From Prevotella sp. (GTDB lineage Bacteria; Bacteroidota; Bacteroidia; Bacteroidales; Muribaculaceae): a stretch of DNA of 64,000 nucleotides. Below, in pieces: positions 1 through 9,196 of the stretch. Every line of letters starts with the position of its first letter. Position 1 is the first letter of the stretch. The DNA lies in contig JAMPIK010000003.1 of the NCBI GenBank assembly GCA_023662865.1, positions 1 to 64,000 of the forward strand. Direction: 5' to 3'. Under the pieces are notes generated by a model, which was not told the origin of the DNA, did no database searches, and saw only the letters and a list, made by a program, of their open reading frames with translations. A program made the position numbers and the translations under genes.

Positions 1-35
1 CAAAGTTACAACAAGCCTCATCGCGCATCAAGATG

Positions 36-920
36 CTATCGCGGACGGTTGTACTTGAAATGCTGCTCCAAGTAAGCCGAGAACTGCGGATTGTTTCCGT
101 CTGAGCCTGACTGCTCAGACAAAAGAATGTCATCAGGACAATTGCTGTATTCCATCAAGCCGTCATAATGAGTGCGGTTTCTGAACGTATGATAATCGTT
201 GATTCCGGCAAAGAAAATGGTTGTGTCCGGCTTGATATAGCTATATTCAATCCAAGCTCTGCCCATGGTGTTGTCCATATAGCCGCCGCGCGAAGTTTCG
301 TTGCGAGTTATGGATTGTCCGTCGGGGAAAGTGAATGTTTCCGTGTAGGAGCGATGCGATTTCAACTTGTTGCTATATTTGAAATTACCACCTATTTTCC
401 ATTGCGAACGGCCGGAGTTGAGTTTCAAGTCGGCCCAGGCATAACCACGTGGTGCATTCAGTGCCGGCTCGGCTTCGGCTTGGGGGGCACCGCCCACAGT
501 GGGATTGGCTACAATGAAATTCAGTACATAGTTTGCACCGTTGTATCGGAGTCCCGGGTTATCAATCCATTCAACACGCTTGATTGAGCCGGGGAGAAGT
601 GAACGCACTTGGTCAATAGAAGCCTGACGGCCATTGATACGCACCTGAACCGATTCGCCGGCAGCTTGGATTGTACCCGGTGCATCAATTACGGTGAGCG
701 AGGGAATCATCAGGTTGTTGAGAAGTTGGACACCGTTCTTGGAATTATCCACCGCACTTTGCGAAGGAAAATACACGTCCATGTCAGCTTTGCGGACTAC
801 TCGCGGCGCTTCTACAACGATTTCCTGTAATTGACGGGTAACTATTGTGTCGGCCTGCTCTTGCGCAATCGCGGCAATCTCAATCAAGAAGAACATAACC
901 GCAGTAAATATCGCTTTCAT
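36..920 (-). CDS. Truncated TonB-dependent receptor (plug and first part of barrel only)
   Basis: I place the start at the ATG at 920, which opens a clear signal peptide (MKAIFTAVMFFLIEIAAIAQ, then EQAD). A TonB-box-like stretch and plug domain follow (LQEIVVEAPRVV, VRINGRQA, IKRVEWIDNPGLRYNGA), and then about 130 residues that look like the first barrel strands. The reading frame ends after 294 residues at a TAG, whereas members of this outer-membrane beta-barrel family usually have 700 or more. The 35 bases left in the window do not clearly continue the barrel in another frame, and on the same strand they hold a TAACTTTG promoter box (positions 8 to 1). The gene is therefore probably a remnant or natural truncation rather than one cut by the window edge. 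The ligand is unknown. Confidence 0.6.
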   Translation of the reverse strand: MKAIFTAVMFFLIEIAAIAQEQADTIVTRQLQEIVVEAPRVVRKADMDVYFPSQSAVDNSKNGVQLLNNLMIPSLTVIDAPGTIQAAGESVQVRINGRQASIDQVRSLLPGSIKRVEWIDNPGLRYNGANYVLNFIVANPTVGGAPQAEAEPALNAPRGYAWADLKLNSGRSQWKIGGNFKYSNKLKSHRSYTETFTFPDGQSITRNETSRGGYMDNTMGRAWIEYSYIKPDTTIFFAGINDYHTFRNRTHYDGLMEYSNCPDDILLSEQSGSDGNNPQFSAYLEQHFKYNRPR

Positions 921-1034
921 ATTGTTGTAATTATTGGTTTTCAGATGCAAAATTACAAGTAATAAATCGGATTTGTCTCAACAAATGTTGTGAAGTTACC
1001 CCTCTAAGTTAAAAAAATGTTAATTTATTGGTAT

Positions 1035-1598
1035 TCAGATATTTTTGCGCAAGCGGCTGAGGTGAGTGGGAGTAATATTGAGAAATGAAGCGATGTCTTT
1101 GAGTGAAAAGAGGGTGAAAAGGTCGGGGTGGCGCCTTACAAGTTCATCATATCGCTGTTGTGGCGTTTGAGTATAGAGAGCTACATAACGGTCATAGACA
1201 GTAGCAAACACCGCCTCAGTGGAGTGCATTACAATCTCTTTGACTCTGTTATCACTTTCCATGAGTTTTCGGACTTCAGAAACCTGTATGCAGTAGATTT
1301 CGCAATCTGACACGGCATTTATAGACGCTCTTGACTTATTGCCATAAATCGAGAAAGGAAAGTCTGTAACGAACTCATCGGCAAATTCAAGACCGATAAC
1401 GTGCTCTGCTCCGTCACAGGAATATTCCACATATTTAAGTGTGCCGGACTTTATATATCCGATATACCTTCCGACAGTTCCGGCCTTGACAAAATCATCG
1501 CCCTTTGAGTAACAGCGAAGCTCGCCATGATTGACACACAGGTCTCTCCAAAAGTCAACTTCAATATTGTTGATGTATGTATTAAAATTTCCAGCCAT
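1035..1598 (-). CDS. Crp/Fnr family transcriptional regulator
   Basis: This 187-residue protein has the cyclic-nucleotide-binding-like beta-roll in its first half (YSKGDDFVKAGTVGRYIGYIKSGTLKY) and a C-terminal helix-turn-helix (FSLKDIASFLNITPTHLSRLRK). That matches the short Crp-like regulators common in Bacteroidales. There is no Fnr-type cysteine cluster at the N-terminus, and the canonical cAMP-binding residues are not evident, so the ligand is unknown. It lies 114 bp upstream of the truncated TonB receptor on the same strand and could have controlled it. A -7-like box (TAATTTTG, 1634 to 1627 on the minus strand) precedes the gene without a convincing -33 partner. Confidence 0.85.
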   Translation of the reverse strand: MAGNFNTYINNIEVDFWRDLCVNHGELRCYSKGDDFVKAGTVGRYIGYIKSGTLKYVEYSCDGAEHVIGLEFADEFVTDFPFSIYGNKSRASINAVSDCEIYCIQVSEVRKLMESDNRVKEIVMHSTEAVFATVYDRYVALYTQTPQQRYDELVRRHPDLFTLFSLKDIASFLNITPTHLSRLRKNI

Positions 1599-1801
1599 AG
1601 AAGCAGCGAAAAAAATCTGTCAACTGCAAAATTATAAAGAAAATTTGAGAAGCAGCGATTACCGTTGATTTCAAGCTATACATTTATAAAATTGAACCTT
1701 TGCTTTGAGATTAATTATTACACTATAAATCAAAGCGTTGTAAAATTATATATGTGGTCTGAGTTTTTTTTATTAAATTTGTAGTCTAATTGATAATTGA
1801 G

Positions 1802-2587
1802 ATGAAAAAAATTCAAACATTAGTTGCCGCCGTGTGTGCGGTTATATTTACTCTTCCGGCTTTTGGTTGGGGACAGAAAGGACACGACACTGTGGTACAC
1901 ATTGCCGAAAGACACTTAACTCCGCGTACGGCAGCAGCCATTGACTCTTTGCTGAAAGGTCAAAGTTTGGTGTATTGGGCCAACTGGCTTGACAATGCTT
2001 CCCATACCCCGGAATATGACTATTCACGCACTTGGCATTACAAGAACATTGATGCCGATGAGACATACGACAAGTCGTTTGTCAATCCCAAAGGTGACAT
2101 TCTGCGAGCCATTGACGAGCAAAGTGCAAAGCTCGGCAAAGGAGATGAAAATGAGGCGTTGGCTCTTAAAATGGTGATACACCTTATGGGCGACCTGCAC
2201 CAACCGATGCACATGGGCAGATACAAAGACCGCGGTGGCAACAACCACAATATCAAGTTTTTTGAACGTGACACCAACCTGCACTCCGTTTGGGATACAA
2301 ACCTTGTGGAGACCGGACACAAATGGAGCTATTCCGAATGGGCGGAACAAATAGACCGTGCCCCGGAAGATTTGCAGTCTTTGTTGATTGAAGGCACGGT
2401 AACCGATTGGGGACGTGAGACATACGAGATAGCCAAGGAGATTTACAGCACTACTCCCGAAGGTACCGTGGTGAGCTATGACTACATAGCCAACTGGATG
2501 CCGGTAATCGAGCAACAATTTCTGAAAGGAGGCTTACGCCTCGCACATATCCTTAACAGCGCATACGACCCCGCTTATAACAAATGA
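1802..2587 (+). CDS. S1/P1-type zinc nuclease, secreted
   Basis: The second ATG (1802) is preferred because it begins a signal peptide ending ...LPAFG. Cleavage there would expose the N-terminal Trp23 (WGQKGHD) that S1/P1 nucleases use as a zinc ligand. The other trinuclear zinc ligands of the family are visible: His28, the Asp of WANWLD, the His of TWHYKN, the cluster HLMGDLHQPMH, and NLHSVWD. At 261 residues it has normal family length. It should cleave single-stranded DNA or RNA in the periplasm or outside the cell, probably for nutrient scavenging. It overlaps the next gene by ATGA (2584-2587), so the two are translationally coupled. Confidence 0.9.
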   Translation: MKKIQTLVAAVCAVIFTLPAFGWGQKGHDTVVHIAERHLTPRTAAAIDSLLKGQSLVYWANWLDNASHTPEYDYSRTWHYKNIDADETYDKSFVNPKGDILRAIDEQSAKLGKGDENEALALKMVIHLMGDLHQPMHMGRYKDRGGNNHNIKFFERDTNLHSVWDTNLVETGHKWSYSEWAEQIDRAPEDLQSLLIEGTVTDWGRETYEIAKEIYSTTPEGTVVSYDYIANWMPVIEQQFLKGGLRLAHILNSAYDPAYNK

Positions 2588-3060
2588 AATTCCCGCCGCT
2601 AAACTTACCGGATTATCCGGTGAAGACACGTTTAAATCCGGAAGGAAAACCCGAAATCTGGGATCCGATCCGCTCTAAATATGTGGCACTTACGCCGGAG
2701 GAGTATGTGCGCCGCCGCTTCACTGAATGGCTTATACGCGACAAACACTTCCCGATGTCACTCATGGCCAATGAACTGAGTCTTGACATCAACGGACTCA
2801 GACGCAGAGCCGACACTTTGGTGGCCGACCGCCACGGTGCTCCCTTCATGGTAATTGAGTACAAAGCCCCTCATGTAGCTATAAATCAAGAAGTTTTTGA
2901 TCAAGCCATGAGATACAACAAGATATTCGGCGCTCCTTACCTTACAGTAAGCAACGGCATGGCTCACTACTGTTGCCGCATAAGCGAAGACGGTGAATAT
3001 CATTTTATACCTGAAATACCGGATTGGAATTCAGCCATGCTTGGCCCAATTGAAAATTGA
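2584..3060 (+). CDS. HsdR N-terminal / RecB-like nuclease domain protein
   Basis: This 158-residue protein is essentially one PD-(D/E)XK fold related to the N-terminal domain of type I restriction HsdR subunits. The catalytic pattern is visible as Asp77 (RRRADTLV), Glu92-x-Lys94 (MVIEYKAPH) and a RecB-type Q-x3-Y motif (Q107AMRY111). There is no helicase or translocase domain and no HsdM or HsdS gene nearby, so it is not a restriction system. Related stand-alone proteins are widespread in Bacteroidetes and of unknown function. It overlaps the S1/P1 nuclease by 4 bp and ends 3 bp before a UvrD-type helicase, suggesting a role in DNA metabolism. Confidence 0.8.
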   Translation: MKFPPLNLPDYPVKTRLNPEGKPEIWDPIRSKYVALTPEEYVRRRFTEWLIRDKHFPMSLMANELSLDINGLRRRADTLVADRHGAPFMVIEYKAPHVAINQEVFDQAMRYNKIFGAPYLTVSNGMAHYCCRISEDGEYHFIPEIPDWNSAMLGPIEN

Positions 3061-3063
3061 ATT

Positions 3064-5427
3064 ATGCTTGAGAGCAAAAACATATCAACAGAGACACCCC
3101 TCCCCGATTATGTTCTGGAACTGAACGAGCAACAACAAGCCGCCGTGTTGTACACCGGCGGCCCGTGCCTCGTAATAGCCGGTGCCGGTTCGGGAAAGAC
3201 ACGTGTGCTAACCTATAAGATAGCACATCTTCTTGCACTCGGCTTTGAGCCTTACCGAATTATGGCTCTGACATTTACCAACAAGGCGGCACGCGAAATG
3301 AAAGAGCGTATTGCGCAGGTGGCCGGTGCCAAAGTTGCTTCCCGACTGTGGATGGGTACTTTCCACTCCATTTTTTTGCGTCTGCTCAGAACCAATGCCG
3401 ACCGCATAGGATTTCGCCACGACTTCTCCATATATGATGCCTCGGACTCCAAAGCTTTGATAAAGAGCATTATAAAAGATTTGGGGCTTGATGAAAAGCA
3501 ATATAAGCCGGCGGTAGTGGCATCTGCCATATCCAAGGCCAAGAATGATTTGGTAAACGCCGCCATGTATGTGCGCGATGCAGATTATTACCTGCGCGAC
3601 AAGGCTCTGAAACGACCGATGATCGGGCGCATCTTTGAATTGTACACTGAACGCTTGAAGATTGCGCAGGCCATGGATTTTGACGACATTCTATATTTCA
3701 TGAATGTTTTGCTTCGCGACAATCCTGATATTCTGCGGCATTACAGCGAATTTTTCAGATATATCCTTGTTGATGAGTATCAAGACACCAATTTCGCGCA
3801 GCATTTAATCATCTCGCAGTTGAGCCGGGAAAGTGGCAATTTATGTGTGGTGGGCGATGATGCGCAAAGTATCTACTCCTTTCGCGGTGCAAATATTTCC
3901 AATATACTCGGGCTTGAAAAGCAATATCCCGGACTGAAAACCTTCAAACTGGAACGCAATTATCGTTCCACACAGAATATAGTTGATGCAGCCGGCTCAC
4001 TGATTGCCAAGAACCGCAATCAGATACCAAAACATATTTTTTCAGAGAACAGCAAAGGTGCTCCGATAAGAATTGTTCGCACATATTCCGACCTTGACGA
4101 GAGCGTTGTGACGGCCACTTCAATATCGGAAAGCAAATTGTCAGCACATGATTCATGGGACGATTATGCCATTCTTTACCGCACGAATGCTCAAAGCCGA
4201 ATTCTGGAAGAGAGTCTTCGCAAGAGAGCTATCCCCTATCGCATTTACGGAGGCCTTTCGTTCTATCAGCGCAAAGAGGTGAAAGATGCTATCTCTTATT
4301 TCAGACTTGCTCTTAACCCGGATGATGACGAGGCTTTGCGGCGCATAATCAATTACCCCTCACGTGGTATCGGAGAAACTACGATGAAGAAACTCACGGC
4401 TGCCGCCATGCAGAACGGCGTAAGTCTGTGGGGCGTGATTAACTCTCTGGAAGACAGTGGGGTAAAAGTAAATAAAGGAACGGTTACAAAGCTTTTGAAC
4501 TTTGCTACTCTTATTCAGAAATTTATTGACGACAACGAAGCCGAGGCCAATGCTTATGAGCTTGCTCAACTAATCTACAACCGCACCGGAATGCTCGCGT
4601 CTTTGATGCACGACAACACTCCGGAGTCCATCTCGCGCAAAGAAAACTTGCTTGAATTGCTCAACGGTCTTTCCTCCTTTGTGGAAAGCAGATTAGAGGC
4701 GGGTGAGCAGCAAATCGGTATGGCTGACTTTATCAGTGAGGTAGCACTTGCTACGGATCAAGACAAGAATGAAGATACTGATGAACCGAAAGTTACGCTC
4801 ATGACGGTACACGCTTCCAAGGGTCTTGAGTTCAAGCATATATATATCGTTGGAGTTGAAGAGAATTTATTCCCTTCGGCTCTGTCGGTTGACTCACAAT
4901 CGGAGTTGGAAGAGGAACGCAGACTCCTGTATGTGGCAATCACACGAGCCAAGACCGATTGCACGATTTCGTTTGCCGGGTCGCGTTTCCGCAACGGACA
5001 GACGGAAATCAGTATGCCATCGCGTTTTCTGTATGACCTTGACAAAAAGTTCCTGAAATTGGTAGGCTGCAACAACCTGTTCTCGCGCAAGCCGACGGCT
5101 GACCCGTTTGACGATTTGATAAATTCAATTTCCTCATCACGTCGACCGGTGTTTATAGACAGTGAGCCGGAACGACTCCGTTCAAACTCGCGCCGCCGAG
5201 ACTCTCATCTCTCCTCCGGCAACTCATTGCAAATACCCGACTCTGTAAAAAACAATGTTGACCCGGAAAAATTGGTACCCGGAGCGGTAGTGATACATAA
5301 CAGATACGGGAGAGGCACAATCACCGAGAGAAAAGAGGGTGATGACTTGAAGATTGTTGTAGACTTCGAGTCTGTCGGAAAGAAAACTCTCTTTGCCAGA
5401 ATAGCTGTATTAACACTTGAAGACTAA
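3064..5427 (+). CDS. UvrD/PcrA-family superfamily 1 DNA helicase
   Basis: This 787-residue ATP-dependent 3'-5' DNA helicase has the Q motif (LNEQQQAAV), Walker A (GAGSGKT, residues 40-46), Walker B DEYQD (237-241), motif III (GDDAQSIYSFRGA), motif IV (LERNYRS), motif V (TVHASKGLEF) and motif VI (EEERRLLYVAITRA). The C-terminal 60 residues (LVPGAVVIHNRYGRGTI...) match the PcrA/UvrD C-terminal Tudor-like domain that contacts RNA polymerase. The expected role is nucleotide-excision and mismatch repair and transcription-coupled repair. It sits 3 bp after the RecB-like nuclease gene and 6 bp before nspC, in one likely transcript. PcrA and UvrD cannot be told apart from sequence alone here. Confidence 0.93.
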   Translation: MLESKNISTETPLPDYVLELNEQQQAAVLYTGGPCLVIAGAGSGKTRVLTYKIAHLLALGFEPYRIMALTFTNKAAREMKERIAQVAGAKVASRLWMGTFHSIFLRLLRTNADRIGFRHDFSIYDASDSKALIKSIIKDLGLDEKQYKPAVVASAISKAKNDLVNAAMYVRDADYYLRDKALKRPMIGRIFELYTERLKIAQAMDFDDILYFMNVLLRDNPDILRHYSEFFRYILVDEYQDTNFAQHLIISQLSRESGNLCVVGDDAQSIYSFRGANISNILGLEKQYPGLKTFKLERNYRSTQNIVDAAGSLIAKNRNQIPKHIFSENSKGAPIRIVRTYSDLDESVVTATSISESKLSAHDSWDDYAILYRTNAQSRILEESLRKRAIPYRIYGGLSFYQRKEVKDAISYFRLALNPDDDEALRRIINYPSRGIGETTMKKLTAAAMQNGVSLWGVINSLEDSGVKVNKGTVTKLLNFATLIQKFIDDNEAEANAYELAQLIYNRTGMLASLMHDNTPESISRKENLLELLNGLSSFVESRLEAGEQQIGMADFISEVALATDQDKNEDTDEPKVTLMTVHASKGLEFKHIYIVGVEENLFPSALSVDSQSELEEERRLLYVAITRAKTDCTISFAGSRFRNGQTEISMPSRFLYDLDKKFLKLVGCNNLFSRKPTADPFDDLINSISSSRRPVFIDSEPERLRSNSRRRDSHLSSGNSLQIPDSVKNNVDPEKLVPGAVVIHNRYGRGTITERKEGDDLKIVVDFESVGKKTLFARIAVLTLED

Positions 5428-5433
5428 CAATAC

Positions 5434-6576
5434 ATGAGGCATAATATCAACGAAATACCCACTCCGTTTTATATAGTATATGAGGAGAAACTGCGCCGCA
5501 ATCTTTCCCTTATACACAGTGTAGCAGAACGCGCCGGGGTAGATATTATAATGGCTTTCAAGGCCAACGCGCTTTGGAAAACGTTCCCCATTATACGCGA
5601 ATACATTACCGGCTCTACGGCCAGCTCTCTGAATGAGATGCTACTTGGAGTGGAAGAACTGCACAGCGATGTACACGCATATTGCCCGGTATATACACAT
5701 CAAACTTTTCCTTTATTTCTCAAGCATTGCTCTCACATCACCTTCAACACGCTTGCACAATTCCACGAGTTTTATCCGTTGATGCGAGAGAAAGACAATG
5801 TGTCAGCCGGCATCAGAGTTAATCCTCAATGTTCCGTGATAGACACTGACATTTATAATCCGTGTGTACCGGGAAGTCGTTTCGGCATGACGGACGACAC
5901 TTTGCCCGATGAGCTGCCCGAAGGAATTGACGGATTGCATTTTCATGCTCTGTGTGAAAGCTCGGCGCAAGACCTCGCTACCGTACTCGCTGCATTTGAG
6001 AGCCAGTTCGGGAAATATCTTCCCCATGTAAAATGGGTAAACATGGGCGGCGGACACCTGATGACACGCGAAGACTACGACACGGAACTGTTGATACGCA
6101 TCTTGCAAGAATTCAAACAGCGTTGGCCGCATATTAAAGTAATACTTGAACCAGGAAGTGCATTTACCTGGCGCACCGGTGATTTGATTACAACCGTAAT
6201 GGACGTAGTTGAAAATCAGGAAGTAAGCACTGCCATTATTGACGCATCATTTGCGTGCCACATGCCGGACACCCTTGAAATGCCCTACAAACCGATTATC
6301 GCCGAAGCTCTTGATGATAATTCAGAAAATGGTCTGCCCTATCGCCTCGGCGGCAACTCATGCCTTAGCGGCGATTTCGTCGGCTTCTGGAAATTTGATA
6401 AGCCGCTTCTCCCCGGCCAACGCTTGACCCTTGAAGATATGAACCATTACACTACCGTGAAAACGACTATGTTTAACGGTCTGCAACACCCCTCAATATG
6501 GTTCCGCTCATCGATAGGGACACTCTCCTTGTTACGCGAATACTCATACGAAGATTATAAAAACAGAATGGACTAA
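5434..6576 (+). CDS. nspC: Carboxynorspermidine/carboxyspermidine decarboxylase
   Basis: This 380-residue fold III PLP decarboxylase performs the last step of the alternative spermidine pathway, decarboxylating carboxy(nor)spermidine. The PLP lysine is Lys43 (AFKANALWKT). The CESSA motif (HFHALCESSAQD), the glycine-rich phosphate site (NMGGGHL), EPGSAF and the C-terminal FNGLQHP region support NspC rather than diaminopimelate or arginine decarboxylase. The partner carboxyspermidine dehydrogenase is not in this window. The gene is 6 bp downstream of the helicase and 4 bp upstream of lipA. The neighbours are metabolically unrelated, so the run looks like a convenience operon. Confidence 0.93.
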   Translation: MRHNINEIPTPFYIVYEEKLRRNLSLIHSVAERAGVDIIMAFKANALWKTFPIIREYITGSTASSLNEMLLGVEELHSDVHAYCPVYTHQTFPLFLKHCSHITFNTLAQFHEFYPLMREKDNVSAGIRVNPQCSVIDTDIYNPCVPGSRFGMTDDTLPDELPEGIDGLHFHALCESSAQDLATVLAAFESQFGKYLPHVKWVNMGGGHLMTREDYDTELLIRILQEFKQRWPHIKVILEPGSAFTWRTGDLITTVMDVVENQEVSTAIIDASFACHMPDTLEMPYKPIIAEALDDNSENGLPYRLGGNSCLSGDFVGFWKFDKPLLPGQRLTLEDMNHYTTVKTTMFNGLQHPSIWFRSSIGTLSLLREYSYEDYKNRMD

Positions 6577-6580
6577 CGCA

Positions 6581-7432
6581 ATGAAAGCTGATTTTCGTCA
6601 TAAGCCTGATTGGCTTAAAGTACATCTTCCCAAAGGATTTAAAGCCGAACAAGTTGTGGGGCTTCTAAATGAAAAGCATATACATACGATATGCTCATCG
6701 GGAATGTGCCCCAACAGAGGTGAATGTTGGAGCCGAGGCACAGCCACATTCATGATTGGAGGCAATGTTTGCACCCGCAATTGCAAATTCTGCAACGTGA
6801 CAAGCGGACGCCCTTCTCCTCTTGACTCAAAAGAAATAGACCACATAGTTCGCTCCGTGAAAGAGCTTAAACTCAAACACGCTGTAATCACTTCTGTGGA
6901 CCGCGATGACCTCCCCGACCTCGGCGCCGCTCATTGGGCGGAACTCATTCGCCGGCTCAAAAAAGAGTGCCCGGACACTACCATGGAGGTACTTATCCCC
7001 GATATGCAGGGGCGTACCGAATTGCTTGACATGATTATTGACGCCGGCCCGGATATTATCAGTCATAATATGGAGACAGTGCGCCGCCTCACTCCGCAAG
7101 TGCGTAGTGTAGCCACTTACGATTGCTCTCTTTCGGTGCTTAAATACATTGCATCAAAAGGTGTACGCACCAAAAGCGGCATAATGCTCGGCTTGGGTGA
7201 AACGCCCGATGAGATTATACAAGTGATGGACGATTTGCGCGAAGCCGGTGTGGAGGTAATGACAATCGGGCAATACTTGCAGCCAACTCGCCACAATTGG
7301 CCGGTACAAGAATATGTGGAGCCGGAGAAATTTGAAGATTACGGACGAATAGCCATGGGCAAAGGCTTTCGCCACGTAGAGAGCGCGCCAATGGTTAGAA
7401 GCAGCTATCATGCTGACAAACATGTATTATGA
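6581..7432 (+). CDS. lipA: Lipoyl synthase
   Basis: This radical SAM enzyme inserts two sulfurs into protein-bound octanoyl groups. Both iron-sulfur sites are visible: the auxiliary cluster cysteines 38, 43 and 49 (CSSGMCPNRGEC) and the radical SAM CxxxCxxC at 64, 68 and 71 (CTRNCKFC). The C-terminal RSSYHA supplies the conserved serine ligand of the auxiliary cluster. The protein has 283 residues, within the bacterial range. It overlaps lipB by 4 bp (ATGA), so synthesis and octanoyl transfer are made together for lipoylation of 2-oxoacid dehydrogenases or the glycine cleavage system. Confidence 0.97.
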   Translation: MKADFRHKPDWLKVHLPKGFKAEQVVGLLNEKHIHTICSSGMCPNRGECWSRGTATFMIGGNVCTRNCKFCNVTSGRPSPLDSKEIDHIVRSVKELKLKHAVITSVDRDDLPDLGAAHWAELIRRLKKECPDTTMEVLIPDMQGRTELLDMIIDAGPDIISHNMETVRRLTPQVRSVATYDCSLSVLKYIASKGVRTKSGIMLGLGETPDEIIQVMDDLREAGVEVMTIGQYLQPTRHNWPVQEYVEPEKFEDYGRIAMGKGFRHVESAPMVRSSYHADKHVL

Positions 7433-8079
7433 CTGATAGGATTAAAGTAATAGATTTAGGTTTATCTCCTTACAGAGACATATGGCTTTTACAGCAAGAA
7501 GCTCAAAAGGCAGTTATCGCCGGAGAGACCGAGCGTATATATCTTACCGAACATAAAGATGTTTACACACTCGGCAAACACGGACACCCGGAAAATCTGC
7601 TCTTGCTGCCCGAAAGAGTGGAGTGTATCCGAATTGAAAGAGGAGGTGACATCACATATCACGGCCCCGGTCAACTTGTTGTATATCCCATTATAAACCT
7701 GCATCTTCACCGCCTTGGTGTGAAGCAATACATTAATATATTGGAAGAGGCCGTAATCCGTACAATAGCCGATTTCGGAGTGAAAGGCGAAAGAGTGGAA
7801 GGAGCCACCGGCGTGTGGGTGGGAGTCAGCTCTCCGGCCGAACGCAAAATTTGTGCTATCGGAGTAAAGATAAGTCGCGGTGTGACCATGCATGGTCTCG
7901 CACTTAACGTAAACACGCGTCTGTCCGCATTTTCGGCCATTAATCCGTGCGGATTTACCGACAAGGGTGTAACCTCCCTGCAAGCCGAACTCGGTCGCAC
8001 TTGTCAAATGGATAAAGTTAAATCTATTTTTTGTGAACATTTACAAAATCTACTTCTCATCTCAAATCATAATCTTTAA
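7429..8079 (+). CDS. lipB: Octanoyl-[acyl carrier protein]:protein N-octanoyltransferase
   Basis: LipB moves octanoate from ACP to lipoyl domains, providing the substrate for LipA. The signature RGGDITYHGPGQ (71-82) is present. The catalytic pair is seen as Lys147 (GVKISRGVTMHG) and Cys174 (NPCGFTDKGVTSL). The length of 216 residues is normal. It starts inside the lipA stop codon (ATGA at 7429), and a lipoprotein gene follows after 12 bp. Confidence 0.96.
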   Translation: MTDRIKVIDLGLSPYRDIWLLQQEAQKAVIAGETERIYLTEHKDVYTLGKHGHPENLLLLPERVECIRIERGGDITYHGPGQLVVYPIINLHLHRLGVKQYINILEEAVIRTIADFGVKGERVEGATGVWVGVSSPAERKICAIGVKISRGVTMHGLALNVNTRLSAFSAINPCGFTDKGVTSLQAELGRTCQMDKVKSIFCEHLQNLLLISNHNL

Positions 8080-8091
8080 AACCGCAACAAA

Positions 8092-8997
8092 ATGAAAAAA
8101 TTACTATTCACACTGGCTGCCTCCATGCTGATTATCAGCACGTCTTGCGATGACATTAACGAGAAAAAGCAGCCATCGAACTCATTCCAAACAAGCGGAC
8201 AGCTGCCCACTTGCATTATCCCGGTCAACGCCAAACAGGACTCACAGGTCACACTGTCGGAAGAGCCGGTTTACACTTACACTGTGGGTACAATGTCCGG
8301 CCTTTGGGATTTCTCGGTTAGCAACCTTCGCGTTGCCGGGCTGCAGGAACTCAGATTTACCTCGCCGCAGATGTCAGACTCTCCGGCATATAACAAAATA
8401 TTCTACTATGGAGGCAACTTTGCTTCCAACGATGGACGCGAAATCCAAAATTTCATTGCAACTTATATCCAAGACTACAACTACTATACCGGCGAAAGTA
8501 CCGTAACCGGTGTGAAGCCCTTAGGTGCAGCGCTCATGACTATGGCATTCACTGTAAAAGACGAATATACCATTCGCGCTTTTCCAAAGACTTGTTACTA
8601 TGCCGGTTCACTCGTCACCAAGTACAAAACCTCCGACGGCTCTGAAAAAGAATTTACTACACTCACACCCCAAATCGGAGTAAAAGTAAATATGAGCAGT
8701 CGCACTGCCGACATCTCAATCCACAACGTGAAATTCGCGGAAGAAATGCCCGTAACCCTCTCGATAATTACTCTCTCAGGGCTCCCCCTTACCGGAGACA
8801 TTGAAAACGGCTACAAGATTGAGGCCAAGAACATTATCCCGGTAGTTGGCTTAGGCGCAGATGCAACCTCGTATCCCGATTTCACTTTCGATGAGATTGA
8901 AATGCACCCTACTAATACACAAATGACTATGTGTGAAATCAACTTCAAGACAGCCAGTAAATATGAGGGGGTATTCCTCGGCTCAATTGCCCGCTAA
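8092..8997 (+). CDS. Uncharacterised lipoprotein
   Basis: I do not recognise the family of this 301-residue protein. It has a lipoprotein signal peptide (MKKLLFTLAASMLIISTSC, lipobox cysteine at residue 19, followed by DD) and should be lipid-anchored. The acidic residues after the cysteine resemble the lipoprotein export signal of Bacteroidetes, so surface exposure is possible. The rest is beta-rich with frequent Thr, Ser and aromatic residues and no catalytic motif that I can see. It is 12 bp downstream of lipB and may be its last co-transcribed gene. Confidence 0.75.
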   Translation: MKKLLFTLAASMLIISTSCDDINEKKQPSNSFQTSGQLPTCIIPVNAKQDSQVTLSEEPVYTYTVGTMSGLWDFSVSNLRVAGLQELRFTSPQMSDSPAYNKIFYYGGNFASNDGREIQNFIATYIQDYNYYTGESTVTGVKPLGAALMTMAFTVKDEYTIRAFPKTCYYAGSLVTKYKTSDGSEKEFTTLTPQIGVKVNMSSRTADISIHNVKFAEEMPVTLSIITLSGLPLTGDIENGYKIEAKNIIPVVGLGADATSYPDFTFDEIEMHPTNTQMTMCEINFKTASKYEGVFLGSIAR

Positions 8998-9063
8998 AAA
9001 CAAAATACAAAGAGTCTGTCTAAAAATTTAATAGAAAAATTTCCTCAATAATTAAAGAATTAT

Positions 9064-9071
9064 TATCTTTG
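9064..9071 (+). promoter_or_regulatory. -7 promoter box (TATCTTTG) upstream of mce
   Basis: The box matches the Bacteroidetes primary-sigma -7 consensus TAnnTTTG and lies about 125 bp before the epimerase start. There is no TTTG at the expected 19-21 bp upstream, so this is a half-match only. Confidence 0.4.
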
Positions 9072-9196
9072 CAGCGTAAAACGAGAGCAGTCTGCGCATC
9101 ATAAATTGCATAATGCCGATTTTAACTCAAATTTTACGCTTATATGCAAGATATCAAAACAGAAAATAACTAAATAACCTTATAATATTCAAGGAA

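Noticed and set aside
1..60. Frameshift that would continue the truncated TonB receptor
   Set aside because: One alternative frame stays open for the last bases but does not look like barrel sequence, and a promoter box lies there; too little sequence to decide.
2584..5427. Restriction or defence island made of the HsdR-N-like nuclease and UvrD helicase
   Set aside because: No methylase or specificity subunit, the helicase is a standard UvrD/PcrA, and the neighbours are housekeeping genes.
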